Below are positions 51,850 through 59,457 of a stretch of 64,000 nucleotides of DNA, in pieces. The position numbers and the translations under genes are program-made. The stretch comes from a virus: the IMG/VR virus record IMGVR_UViG_3300030419_006925, positions 1 to 64,000 of that record; one strand, 5' to 3'. Every line of letters begins with the position of its first letter. Positions within the stretch are counted from its first letter, which is position 1. The notes below the pieces were generated by a model. That model made no database searches, was not told the DNA's origin, and saw only the letters and a list, made by a program, of their open reading frames with translations.

Positions 51850-52785
51850 CTATTTTTTTCTCCTTAATAAAATTAAATTTGATTTAGGTAGCTGACCTAT
51901 CGGGTACCGCCAGAGATCGTCGAGCCACGGTTTTCTATCTAATACTTCAAATTTCTCTCGCATTTTTACAAAATCATTATAAATTTCTGGTCGCAGTTGC
52001 TTGAATCGTTCGTTAGCCGATGTTGAATTCGGAACGAGTGGGCGACCTTCTCCGGCTCTGTTCTCACCACCATTGTCAAACAAGGTGGTTGTGTCAACGG
52101 TCTCCGGCAACAAGCGAAAATCGAAGACTGCTCGGCCTTGGCCGGGTTTCGTTTTATCCTCATTGGGTTGCCAATGGGTATCCTCAATAATATAAAAGCC
52201 TCCAATTTTTACCAAACTGGCCAAATTAATAAAACTCAACTGTTGGTGGTAAAAAGCATGCGATGCATCATCTATTATGATTTCAAATATCTCTGATGTC
52301 TTATTATACACTTGTTTTAACACTTTCTTAAAGTCTTTATAGCTATCTAAGCTTCCCTGATCTCCTTGAAAGAATCTAAATCTTTCTAAATCAGTATCTG
52401 AGGTTTTTAGCGCATTTATATCGAACCCCCAAATGTCAGCCTTGTGATAGTATTCGTGCCACATTCTTATGGAAGGAAAGTCTTCTATTTTCCTATTCAT
52501 GTTATTCTCGCCATGCTCAGGTCCGCCATTGTTTAGACCAATTTCCAAAATATTAATCTTATCGTGTCGAGAGTATTCAAAATAATGTTCATACAAAAGT
52601 GTAAAGCCGGAACAACATCCGGTTGTGGTGCCCTTGTCGGTTCCAAACTTGTTGGCTAGTTTCGTTAAGGTTAACTTTTGGAAGAAGCTGTTAGTGGGAG
52701 GCATGCCCCACGGGTCGTCATAAGATTCATAAGTTCTGATCGCGGATCCTTCCGAATCATATTCAGTAATCACTTTCTTTCCCAC
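51850..52785 (-). CDS. SAM-dependent O-methyltransferase, macrocin/cephalosporin-hydroxylase type
   Basis: 311 residues from a GTG start overlapping the aminotransferase gene by 16 bases, with AGAGG upstream. LTKLANKFGTDKGTT opens the fold and INILEIGLNNGG is the SAM-binding motif. FEIIIDDASHAFYHQQLSFI and GGFYIIEDTHW are the paired IDDxSH and IEDxH signatures of the metal-dependent MycE/macrocin O-methyltransferase group. Those enzymes methylate hydroxyls on deoxysugars. A stretch of extra residues (GPEHGENNMNRKIEDFPSI) lies between the SAM loop and the next strand. It most likely methylates a sugar of the island; the exact position cannot be read. Confidence 0.85.
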   Translation of the reverse strand: MGKKVITEYDSEGSAIRTYESYDDPWGMPPTNSFFQKLTLTKLANKFGTDKGTTTGCCSGFTLLYEHYFEYSRHDKINILEIGLNNGGPEHGENNMNRKIEDFPSIRMWHEYYHKADIWGFDINALKTSDTDLERFRFFQGDQGSLDSYKDFKKVLKQVYNKTSEIFEIIIDDASHAFYHQQLSFINLASLVKIGGFYIIEDTHWQPNEDKTKPGQGRAVFDFRLLPETVDTTTLFDNGGENRAGEGRPLVPNSTSANERFKQLRPEIYNDFVKMREKFEVLDRKPWLDDLWRYPIGQLPKSNLILLRRKK

Positions 52786-53696
52786 AATACCTCTTTGATT
52801 ACTGTTTCCACCTCTTCATCCGTCATCATTTCGTGATATGGAATGCTAACAGTAGAGTTTGATTCAATGATAGATAGCGGGAGTGGGGTCTCTGTAGTTG
52901 ATTTGTAGCACTCCACGTCGTGAACCGTCCTGTAATGAATACCACATTGAATCCCCCTTTGCTTCATGTTTTCTATAAAATCATCCCTATCGTCAACTCT
53001 CAATCTGTACAGGTGTCGACTTGTGTTGCTTAACCCAAGCGCACTATTGTAGGCCTCTCGAACTTCATCAAAGCGCTTAGCCTTGGCTTCAAGCTTTTCA
53101 AGATTTTTCAAAGCCACATAAGCCTGTATGGAATTCATATACATTTTCCAGCCGGGAAGAACGAACTTTCTCTCCCAACTGTTATCTTCGAAGTTTGTTC
53201 CATATCTTGAGAGTATTTTTAATCTTCTAATCTTCTCTTCGTCATTTGAGACTATCATCCCCCCGTCAATGCTGCCAACAGGCTTGGTTGGATAAAAACT
53301 AAAAATCATCAGGTCTTCATCGTTTGCTTGTTCGGCAAACTGATTTTTATCTAGCTGTTGTGCCGAATCTATGATCTTATAATCCTCAAATTGGTGAAGA
53401 GTGTATGAGTGCCCTACCCAGTTCACATCATCTCTGTATCTTACGTTGTGTCCTGCTGTTAAAATAGCGTTCGGCACTACGGGCGGAATGATCGAAGGGA
53501 TCTCAATTGTTGTTTTTTCTTGTTCTAATAACGTCATGAAAATAGCCATCGTTGCGCTGTGAATCGAACACGCATATTTGGCTCCAACATAAGAAGCTAT
53601 TTCATTTTCCAATTCTTCCACTATTTTATCATTTAATAGAGGACGAAATTGAGATGTGTCAATCACATAATCGTTGACATGCATTAATTTAATCAT
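52770..53696 (-). CDS. DegT/DnrJ/EryC1-type sugar aminotransferase, short form
   Basis: 308 residues, ATG at 53696 overlapping the previous stop as ATGA. VGAKYACSIHSATMAIFMTL is the PLP-domain opening with its Ser/His turn. YKIIDSAQQLDK holds the Asp that pairs with the pyridine ring, and FSFYPTKPVGSIDGGMIV supplies the PLP lysine. The C-terminal domain (GIHYRTVHDVECYK and VSIPYHEMMTDEEVETVI) is also recognisable. The protein is shorter than the usual 370-400 residues, with trimmed loops, but keeps the key residues. It would add an amino group to a keto sugar nucleotide, probably the product of the FdtA-like isomerase. Confidence 0.87.
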   Translation of the reverse strand: MIKLMHVNDYVIDTSQFRPLLNDKIVEELENEIASYVGAKYACSIHSATMAIFMTLLEQEKTTIEIPSIIPPVVPNAILTAGHNVRYRDDVNWVGHSYTLHQFEDYKIIDSAQQLDKNQFAEQANDEDLMIFSFYPTKPVGSIDGGMIVSNDEEKIRRLKILSRYGTNFEDNSWERKFVLPGWKMYMNSIQAYVALKNLEKLEAKAKRFDEVREAYNSALGLSNTSRHLYRLRVDDRDDFIENMKQRGIQCGIHYRTVHDVECYKSTTETPLPLSIIESNSTVSIPYHEMMTDEEVETVIKEVLWERK

Positions 53697-54397
53697 TTTA
53701 TCTCCAAAGGGGGGCTAAATTTTTTTGAGGTGCTGACAGTCCTAGAATACCCAATACTATCTCCTTTACCCCATTTAAAATTATCAGAAGCGATTTCTAT
53801 TTGTTGAATATCAGACATGTAACTACTAATCTGTTTTCTCCACCAAGGAAATTTTTTAACTGTTAGTCTTGCTGGCTCCCCGTGTTTATTGTGTGACTGC
53901 ATATGGTGTATTGCCAAAATCCATCCTTCTTTGGAGACTCTGTTCATTTCTGATAGTACGCGTAATAAATCTTCTTCCGGAATATGCTCTAAGACTAAAA
54001 AAGAGGTTACTATATCAACGGTATTGTCACCTAGTGGTATCTCTGTTGAATCTCCTTCAAAAAAAGTAATCACATCACTGGCGTATGAATCTGTTATTCC
54101 TAGACCTACACTGGCTATATCAATGCCATAGGCTTTTTTTGCACTAAACGAATTGACTGCATCGTAACAAAATTTTCCAGACCCGCACCCAATATCTAAA
54201 ATAACCTTATCCTTAAGATTAAGTCTTTGATTAATTTTTTTATCATTCACAGAATTTGTAAATAAATCATAAAAAGCACTACCATAGTTTCTTACTAATC
54301 CTTTTGGAGCTTTAGTGCCATTTGGCATTACTGTCCAATCGCATCCTTCAGAGTGTAAGTAGCCATCCACAAAACTAGTTTTTAGTTTTTCATTCAT
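53693..54397 (-). CDS. Class I SAM-dependent methyltransferase (UbiE/Methyltransf_11 type)
   Basis: 234 residues, ATG at 54397 in an ATGA overlap with the DUF962-like gene. VILDIGCGSGKFCYDAVNSF is the SAM loop, KKAYGIDIA the acidic ribose-binding strand, and TVDIVTSFLVLEHIPEEDLL the post-II motif typical of UbiE-like enzymes. The C-terminus contains a basic, Trp-bearing stretch (KKFPWWRKQISSY). The target is not evident; a sugar or lipid intermediate in the island is the likely substrate. It is one of three methyltransferases of different families within 4.3 kb. Confidence 0.87.
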   Translation of the reverse strand: MNEKLKTSFVDGYLHSEGCDWTVMPNGTKAPKGLVRNYGSAFYDLFTNSVNDKKINQRLNLKDKVILDIGCGSGKFCYDAVNSFSAKKAYGIDIASVGLGITDSYASDVITFFEGDSTEIPLGDNTVDIVTSFLVLEHIPEEDLLRVLSEMNRVSKEGWILAIHHMQSHNKHGEPARLTVKKFPWWRKQISSYMSDIQQIEIASDNFKWGKGDSIGYSRTVSTSKKFSPPLEIK

Positions 54398-54687
54398 AGC
54401 TTAATTCTTCCCGTTAACATATCCTTAAACATAATCCAGTCACTAATCTTCGCCTTTACGGGATCACTAAATGCTGCTGGTTTATTTTTTTCAAAAAGAA
54501 AGTGGCCAGACCAAGCAAACGGATAGATCACGAATGGTGCCAGCAATAGCGACCACAATTTCATATTGAGTCCCACAATTAAGCACACATAGGATATTGT
54601 AGCCAATTGACCTACGAAATGAAGCCTACGACACCACTTATTTTGATGTAACGTTAAGTAGTGTTTATAGTATTCATCCATTTCCAT
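54394..54687 (-). CDS. Small DUF962/Mpo1-like membrane protein
   Basis: 97 residues from the ATG at 54687, which has GGAG seven bases upstream; a longer frame to 54732 lies inside the epimerase gene and is not preferred. DEYYKHYLTLHQNKWCRRLH and FVGQLATISYVCLIVGLNMK form the first part: a conserved N-terminal helix with a His, then a membrane helix. A second hydrophobic segment follows (LLLAPFVIYPFAWSGHFLFE), with an FEKNKPAAF motif as in DUF962/Mpo1-like proteins. Mpo1 in yeast is a dioxygenase of fatty-acid alpha-oxidation. Whether the phage protein has this activity is unknown; a lipid-linked role in the envelope is a guess. Confidence 0.8.
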   Translation of the reverse strand: MEMDEYYKHYLTLHQNKWCRRLHFVGQLATISYVCLIVGLNMKLWSLLLAPFVIYPFAWSGHFLFEKNKPAAFSDPVKAKISDWIMFKDMLTGRIKL

Positions 54688-55639
54688 CTTCAAGCTCCAT
54701 AAATGTCTGTATGTTATAAAACCTTTTGTCATTTAAGTCTATGTTTCTTTTTTTAACTTCTCGCAATATTTCTCGAATTGATTCTCTCGGGTTGTATCGG
54801 GGTTGAAAATTTAACAACTCCTTAGCTTTCTCGTTTGAAGCCAAATAGTTTCGAACATCTGGCCTGTTCTGTATTTCTACTTCGATGTTTATACCGTTTT
54901 CTGAGAGTTCTTTTTCAACGTCTTCTGCTAGTTTTCCGATGGTGTAGTTTTCTCCGCAAATATTGAACACGCCGGCGATACCATGATCACAAGTAATTGC
55001 CTTCTTGTATGCTTCAGTTACATCTCGAATATCGATTAAGGGGCGCCACAAATTAGGATTATGAACAACTATTTTACCTTGCGTTAGAGCAAACTTGGTC
55101 ATTGTGTTGACCACTAAATCAAATCTCATCCTAGGAGACCAACCGCCCACTGTGCCCTTTCTCATCGAAATGGGTCTGAAGGATTCATCCTGCAGGTTCA
55201 TCAGTGAGTACTCTGCTTGTAGTTTGGAAATACCATATGGATATTGTGGATTGACCGGGCTGTCTTCAGACATAATCTTGTTATCTGTAAATCCATATAC
55301 ACTACACGAACTAGCATACACATAGCGCGGAACTCCAACTTCTTTGCTTATGAAGGCCAAAAATGACGGGGCTGCGGCGTTCTCTATAAAGTTTCTTTTT
55401 GGGCTAAAGTTGGCCATTGGGTCATTGGACAGGCCAGCGAGAAAAACTACTGCGTCGTGTCCTGCGATCTCTTCTCTGGTAAGATCCATTAGGTCTTTGT
55501 GAATCATTCTTACATTTGAATTTAGGTAGTTTCCGAACCAAAACAAATCGACTGCAGTTACTTGATGGCCCTCAGTTGCCATCTCGTTGCACAACCTAGT
55601 TCCCACATAACCTCCACCACCAGCAATTAACACCTTCAT
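54674..55639 (-). CDS. NAD-dependent sugar epimerase/dehydratase (extended SDR)
   Basis: 321 residues, ATG at 55639 directly after the preceding stop. The NAD loop is GGGGYVGTRL at residues 7-16. The catalytic Ser region is YASSCSVYG near 108-116, and YPYGISKLQAEY near 132 supplies Tyr and Lys of the YxxxK motif. The C-terminal half (WRPLIDIRDVTEAYKKAI and GVFNICGENYTIGKLAEDVE) is typical of nucleotide-sugar epimerases and dehydratases. It would epimerise or reduce a sugar nucleotide. Its exact product cannot be told from sequence alone. Its 3' end overlaps the start of the DUF962-like gene by 14 bases. Confidence 0.9.
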   Translation of the reverse strand: MKVLIAGGGGYVGTRLCNEMATEGHQVTAVDLFWFGNYLNSNVRMIHKDLMDLTREEIAGHDAVVFLAGLSNDPMANFSPKRNFIENAAAPSFLAFISKEVGVPRYVYASSCSVYGFTDNKIMSEDSPVNPQYPYGISKLQAEYSLMNLQDESFRPISMRKGTVGGWSPRMRFDLVVNTMTKFALTQGKIVVHNPNLWRPLIDIRDVTEAYKKAITCDHGIAGVFNICGENYTIGKLAEDVEKELSENGINIEVEIQNRPDVRNYLASNEKAKELLNFQPRYNPRESIREILREVKKRNIDLNDKRFYNIQTFMELEDGNG

Positions 55640-56428
55640 CTACAGACACTCTTCCCTAAATTGATCATAATATTTGTACCAAATTTTAATTGCAGCATTC
55701 TCATTCATAAGAGTAGCAAACCTGATGCAGTTTTTGTTGTTATCATCTCCGTCCCATATCGGACCCCATGGTTTGCGGCGGCCGCTGTAGTGAATTATCT
55801 TTATTAGTTCTTTGTTGTTTTCATAATCTTTTGGATCGCCCTTGCCGCCGGCGCCAAAATTTTGAAAATTATAGGCTTCAGACACGGTGCCCACATCCGG
55901 ATTATTCGGACTGAACATATGCTGACAGGTGACCTGATCTCCATCGGGCCTGTGTTTTATCCCTGTGCTTACAACCAATTCCACCATCTTGTCATAGCAT
56001 TCGCCGGTTAGGTATTTCTCTCCTGCAATCAGCAATCCAAGATTGGGATATTTCCAAATAATCTCAGTCTCATCTTCTATAAGATTAGAAAAGTCTCCGG
56101 TGCACAACATGTCGGCATCTAAATAGACGCTCCTTTTGTATCCAATTTGAGCAAAAGTCTCAAACGAAAGATAAACATCATAATTTCCAACACCATAAAT
56201 TGTTCGTGGAATATGCTCATAAAAACTAGAATCTCTCGGAGGATCAAAAATCGTATCCTTGTGTGCCTTGCGAATGAGATTCATGCTCTTTTCATTCAAA
56301 TTATTATAGGGCACCTTTATATCACATTCATCAAAAACTCTCAAATTCTTTTTTAATGAGTGAATCAGTACCGCGGCCGCTAAAGCAAAATCATCAGAAG
56401 CGGGTATGCAAATAGCATATTTTTTCAT
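55640..56428 (-). CDS. Glycosyltransferase, GT8-like
   Basis: 262 residues, ATG at 56428. The start KKYAICIPASDDFALAAAVL is the nucleotide-sugar-binding strand and loop. KRSVYLDADMLCTGDFSNLI near residue 100 contains the DxD metal-binding motif (YLDADM) of GT8-type enzymes such as glycogenin and LOS galactosyltransferases. IKIIHYSGRRKPWGPIW near residue 220 corresponds to the conserved C-terminal HxxGxxKPW motif (here HYSGRRKPW). The enzyme would transfer a sugar to the glycan under assembly. Donor and acceptor are unknown. A stop-start junction joins it to the epimerase gene downstream. Confidence 0.85.
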   Translation of the reverse strand: MKKYAICIPASDDFALAAAVLIHSLKKNLRVFDECDIKVPYNNLNEKSMNLIRKAHKDTIFDPPRDSSFYEHIPRTIYGVGNYDVYLSFETFAQIGYKRSVYLDADMLCTGDFSNLIEDETEIIWKYPNLGLLIAGEKYLTGECYDKMVELVVSTGIKHRPDGDQVTCQHMFSPNNPDVGTVSEAYNFQNFGAGGKGDPKDYENNKELIKIIHYSGRRKPWGPIWDGDDNNKNCIRFATLMNENAAIKIWYKYYDQFREECL

Positions 56429-56431
56429 ATC

Positions 56432-57283
56432 TTATACCTTATTTAAATAATCGGCCAAAGGCCTTTTGTGTTCCGGGAGGCTCTCGAAATCCGATAACTT
56501 CATACGTCCTCCAAATGTCTCTCTCCATTCTGTGGGATGTATCCCATAGTATACCGTTAGTATTGTGCGCTCGCCTTGTTCAACCTTTGTTCCCTTGTGG
56601 AACCCGTTCGTATTACCCAGTATAACATCTCCGACGTCACCTTTGCATCTAATAATCCTATCTTTTCCATAAATCGATTCGATATCATTGTGTGTCCAGC
56701 GATATTTTGAGTTCCAACCATTAAATTTTTGTAGATGACTTCCGTGGACATAAGTAAAGGGACCGTTGGCGTCTGTTACATCATTGAGATAAAAGAAAAA
56801 TTTTAAAAGTCTTGGGCTATCTTTGTCGCAATGAAACAAGGTTGTTTGACCATTGCCCGGAATATTTGATTCACTTATCGTAGTAGCCTTGCTTTTTCTT
56901 AGCTGGACATTATTGATTGCGGGGAGGCAATTAAAATAGCTCTTTGCTATTTCTACAACCTCATCATCAAACGCAACATTAAAGACCGAATCACACGTTA
57001 AAAGAGGGTGTGCAACCTGTTCTGTGTAGAAATCATTGTACTGTAATTCTCCCCGAGACTTAATTAGCTCAAACTCTTCCTTAACTGCGGCTAATCTTAT
57101 AGGATCTATAAACCCTTTTATACTCGAATACCCATTTAAATTTACCTCTTCCGCCGCGTGCTTGTACGTATCGCCAATATCAACCGGGTATTTCTCCCTA
57201 CGCTCCTGAATGCATGCGGCGTATCTTTCCACTTCAGATTGACCTCCCCATGCGCATGTCGGATTTATCTTAATTTGTATCAC
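56432..57283 (-). CDS. PhyH-family Fe(II)/2-oxoglutarate dioxygenase
   Basis: 283 residues from a GTG start overlapping the previous stop as GTGA. LFHCDKDSPRLLKFFFYLND near residue 150 holds the HxD iron-binding pair, and DVILGNTNGFHKGTKVEQG near 228 holds the distal His. ERTILTVYYGIHP supplies the Arg that binds 2-oxoglutarate. The overall pattern is that of phytanoyl-CoA dioxygenase-like proteins, which hydroxylate small molecules and sugars. Placed among sugar genes, it may hydroxylate or oxidise a sugar or lipid part. A second oxygenase of the same superfamily lies at 63036-63851. Confidence 0.85.
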   Translation of the reverse strand: MIQIKINPTCAWGGQSEVERYAACIQERREKYPVDIGDTYKHAAEEVNLNGYSSIKGFIDPIRLAAVKEEFELIKSRGELQYNDFYTEQVAHPLLTCDSVFNVAFDDEVVEIAKSYFNCLPAINNVQLRKSKATTISESNIPGNGQTTLFHCDKDSPRLLKFFFYLNDVTDANGPFTYVHGSHLQKFNGWNSKYRWTHNDIESIYGKDRIIRCKGDVGDVILGNTNGFHKGTKVEQGERTILTVYYGIHPTEWRETFGGRMKLSDFESLPEHKRPLADYLNKV

Positions 57284-58113
57284 TTTCTACATCCAAAGTA
57301 TTTTCTTCTAACTTCTGGAAAATCATCAAACATGTGAAATTCAAACTTAAGTTTTTCCAAAAGGTCCAATTGTTGTAGATGATATTTCACTAATTGATGA
57401 TTTGAAATACGGCCGCTGGCGTCAGTTCTGCAATTTTCTGGCTTATTGTATTCGTCTAAATGATCATACAGCGAGAAGAAGTCTGATGAATTCTTAGAAT
57501 TCGCAAAAAACCAGAGGTCTAAAAACCCCTCATCATTGATTGGATAACCCTTGGTGGTTCTCTTAAGCTCTTTGAGCATTGGATGCCGGGCCTGTATTAA
57601 ATCATATAATGGGCCCCGACCTCCTTTGAATAAATCGGTTCCATTTCGATCAACAACCGCAGACCACTTGCCGGCATAAAAATATTCATTATCAAAATTG
57701 TCAAAAATCACATCAGTCTCAAATGCCAAATCAAATCGAGTTGTCATAACGTAGTCATATTTAAAATCATTTTCTTGTTCATGTTTTTGTCTAAGCTCGT
57801 TGACTATTTTGTTAGAATACCACCTACTATAGTGGTTATTTTTGCGTGTATCCTCCCCCTTTACATAATCTGGTATATCGAAGTATATCTGTTCTTCGAA
57901 AAGGCTCTTGGTGGGATTATAAAGCTCCAAAGTCTTATCTTCCAATTCTTTGTCCCAGCAATGCACAAAAACATCAACATCATTTTTGTCAAGTATGTGT
58001 CTTTGGTAGTGTTCGTGCCCTTTTATGAGTACTCTAGGATCTGATTCGAAGAAACCTGATTTTCCTTGTATATTGCCTATTTTTCCACTAAGACATAGTG
58101 CTACTTTACTCAC
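57280..58113 (-). CDS. Glycosyltransferase-like protein of uncertain family
   Basis: 277 residues from a GTG start, overlapping the end of the HAD gene by eight bases. The start SKVALCLSGKIGNIQG resembles the opening strand and loop of several surface-glycan glycosyltransferases. VDVFVHCWDKEL and YDYVMTTRFDLAFETDVIFD (with its RFDL acidic motif) match a pattern seen in capsule and LPS cluster proteins of unknown donor type. The C-terminal half has no recognisable motif. A transferase role is inferred from these motifs and the setting, not from a defined family. It overlaps the PhyH gene downstream as GTGA. Confidence 0.68.
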   Translation of the reverse strand: MSKVALCLSGKIGNIQGKSGFFESDPRVLIKGHEHYQRHILDKNDVDVFVHCWDKELEDKTLELYNPTKSLFEEQIYFDIPDYVKGEDTRKNNHYSRWYSNKIVNELRQKHEQENDFKYDYVMTTRFDLAFETDVIFDNFDNEYFYAGKWSAVVDRNGTDLFKGGRGPLYDLIQARHPMLKELKRTTKGYPINDEGFLDLWFFANSKNSSDFFSLYDHLDEYNKPENCRTDASGRISNHQLVKYHLQQLDLLEKLKFEFHMFDDFPEVRRKYFGCRK

Positions 58114-58477
58114 TTAAAAACTCCTTGATATCTGATAATTTGTTTACGTTTTCGGAATTTAGCGCCTTGTCATCAATCAACAGATCATAATGAATCTTGC
58201 CCATGACCAATTGATCAAACTTGACTCCCCAGTTTTTTAACTGCTCAAAGGTTATATCATATAAATTTGAATATATATCATTTACATTACCAGCGAAACT
58301 GGTCATGCCGCGGGCTGTGTACACTATAATTTTATTGCCCTTTGCGTGACATTCGTTCACTATATCAATCATATCCTTGTTTGGTTCGCATGTGTGATAT
58401 TTTTTAATTTTTCCTTTTTCAGATGTCCTGTAACACAAGACATCATCCAAATCAAATGCAATCACCTTATTGTGCAT
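58106..58477 (-). CDS. HAD-type phosphatase, second of two related copies
   Basis: 123 residues, ATG at 58477, overlapping the GatZ-like gene by 16 bases. AFDLDDVLCY is motif I, IIVYTARGMTS motif II, and YDLLIDDKALN motif III/IV. It aligns with the 101-residue HAD at 51181-51486 along almost its full length, including FEQLKNWGVK against FAQWGVK, but has a longer insertion between motif I and II. Such small HADs accompany nucleotidyltransferases in capsule clusters. The neighbouring kinase/nucleotidyltransferase suggests a sugar-phosphate substrate. Confidence 0.83.
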   Translation of the reverse strand: MHNKVIAFDLDDVLCYRTSEKGKIKKYHTCEPNKDMIDIVNECHAKGNKIIVYTARGMTSFAGNVNDIYSNLYDITFEQLKNWGVKFDQLVMGKIHYDLLIDDKALNSENVNKLSDIKEFLSE

Positions 58478-59457
58478 AAAATTTCCTCTATTCTTTGATT
58501 GATTTTTCTTTTAATCTTTGAGTCTATGTTTGGGTATTTCCCTTTTATCTCTTGAAACTCGGGGTTTGCAAAAACATAATGGCCCGATGTCCTTATTATA
58601 GCATACTTTCTTATTTCGTTTACGCTAAAGAGCGCTTTTGCAGGAAGCCATTTTTTCCACTTGTCTGATTCATAACAAAGAGAATACAGTTTTTGGAACG
58701 ATTTTTCATCAAAATGATTTAAAATCTCTTCAATCACACACTGTGTTTCTATTGCTCCAAATTCGGGAGCAATATTTATAGCGTCTAATCCCAAATCAAA
58801 TCTGTTTTTAATCTCCTCTGGGGATAGATAATCTCCATTGTGTTCTTTCGACAAGACACCAAAGTTTTTACAGGTCTCAATCATTTTTGAACAACGCTCT
58901 TCGTCGTATTCGCCTATATTTCGATTTCCCTCAATTCTGGTGCCACCTTGTATAACCGCATATTTAATCTGCGCAAAGGCGGGGCCTAGTATTTTTTTCA
59001 AATCAAATAAGATCTTTTCAAATTCTCTGTGTGAGTATTTTCGAATTGCCTGTTCTGTGCCAATTTCATATAGGCAATTCGAATTTACGCGGTTGCAGGC
59101 TTTGATTAATTCGGCGGTTGCGTTAATTCCGTCTTCTATATTAGTATATTCCTTCCAAGGATCAATATGTATCAGATCAAAACAGGCTTTTGCATCAGCA
59201 ATTAGTGATTGTTTTCCATCATCCATAGTCTTTCCTTGGGCTGGGCCGGCGTGATCTCTTTCTATAATCACCTTGTCTGTTCTATTTCTAACATAATCAA
59301 CAAATTCGGCTGTGGTCCAATTGTTTACGTAGCCGCCGTCATGTTCTATTTGGCGGCGAGATGGGATTAGTCCGATTATATCATCAGAATTGTTGCATTT
59401 TTCAATGACCACATCTACTATATTCTTGCTCATTGGTCCAATAAAAAGTTTAGCCAC
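58462..59457 (-). CDS. GatZ/KbaZ-like protein (tagatose-bisphosphate aldolase family)
   Basis: 331 residues from a GTG start, overlapping the nucleotidyltransferase gene by eight bases. IGLIPSRRQIEHDGGYVNNW and VIIERDHAGPAQGK near residues 60-75 match the GatZ/KbaZ pattern (NQxGGYTGxTP, then GGDHLGPNPW). FDLIHIDPWKE corresponds to the IHLDASM strand. A short C-terminal helical part ends the protein, which is shorter than the 420-residue bacterial GatZ. Bacterial GatZ/KbaZ are non-catalytic partners of class II aldolases. Related genes occur beside HAD phosphatases and sugar nucleotidyltransferases in surface-sugar clusters, as here. The reaction it supports is not known. Confidence 0.72.
   Translation of the reverse strand: MAKLFIGPMSKNIVDVVIEKCNNSDDIIGLIPSRRQIEHDGGYVNNWTTAEFVDYVRNRTDKVIIERDHAGPAQGKTMDDGKQSLIADAKACFDLIHIDPWKEYTNIEDGINATAELIKACNRVNSNCLYEIGTEQAIRKYSHREFEKILFDLKKILGPAFAQIKYAVIQGGTRIEGNRNIGEYDEERCSKMIETCKNFGVLSKEHNGDYLSPEEIKNRFDLGLDAINIAPEFGAIETQCVIEEILNHFDEKSFQKLYSLCYESDKWKKWLPAKALFSVNEIRKYAIIRTSGHYVFANPEFQEIKGKYPNIDSKIKRKINQRIEEILCTIR

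Noticed and set aside
52770-53696. Short DegT aminotransferase as a truncated pseudogene
   Set aside because: The PLP lysine, aspartate and C-terminal domain are present and the frame is intact, so it is a short but whole enzyme.
58768-58780. Exact TATAAATA (T4 late promoter) on the minus strand
   Set aside because: It lies inside the GatZ-like coding region. The two other matches I noticed (near 38532 and 15335) are also inside genes, so these look like chance in AT-rich DNA.
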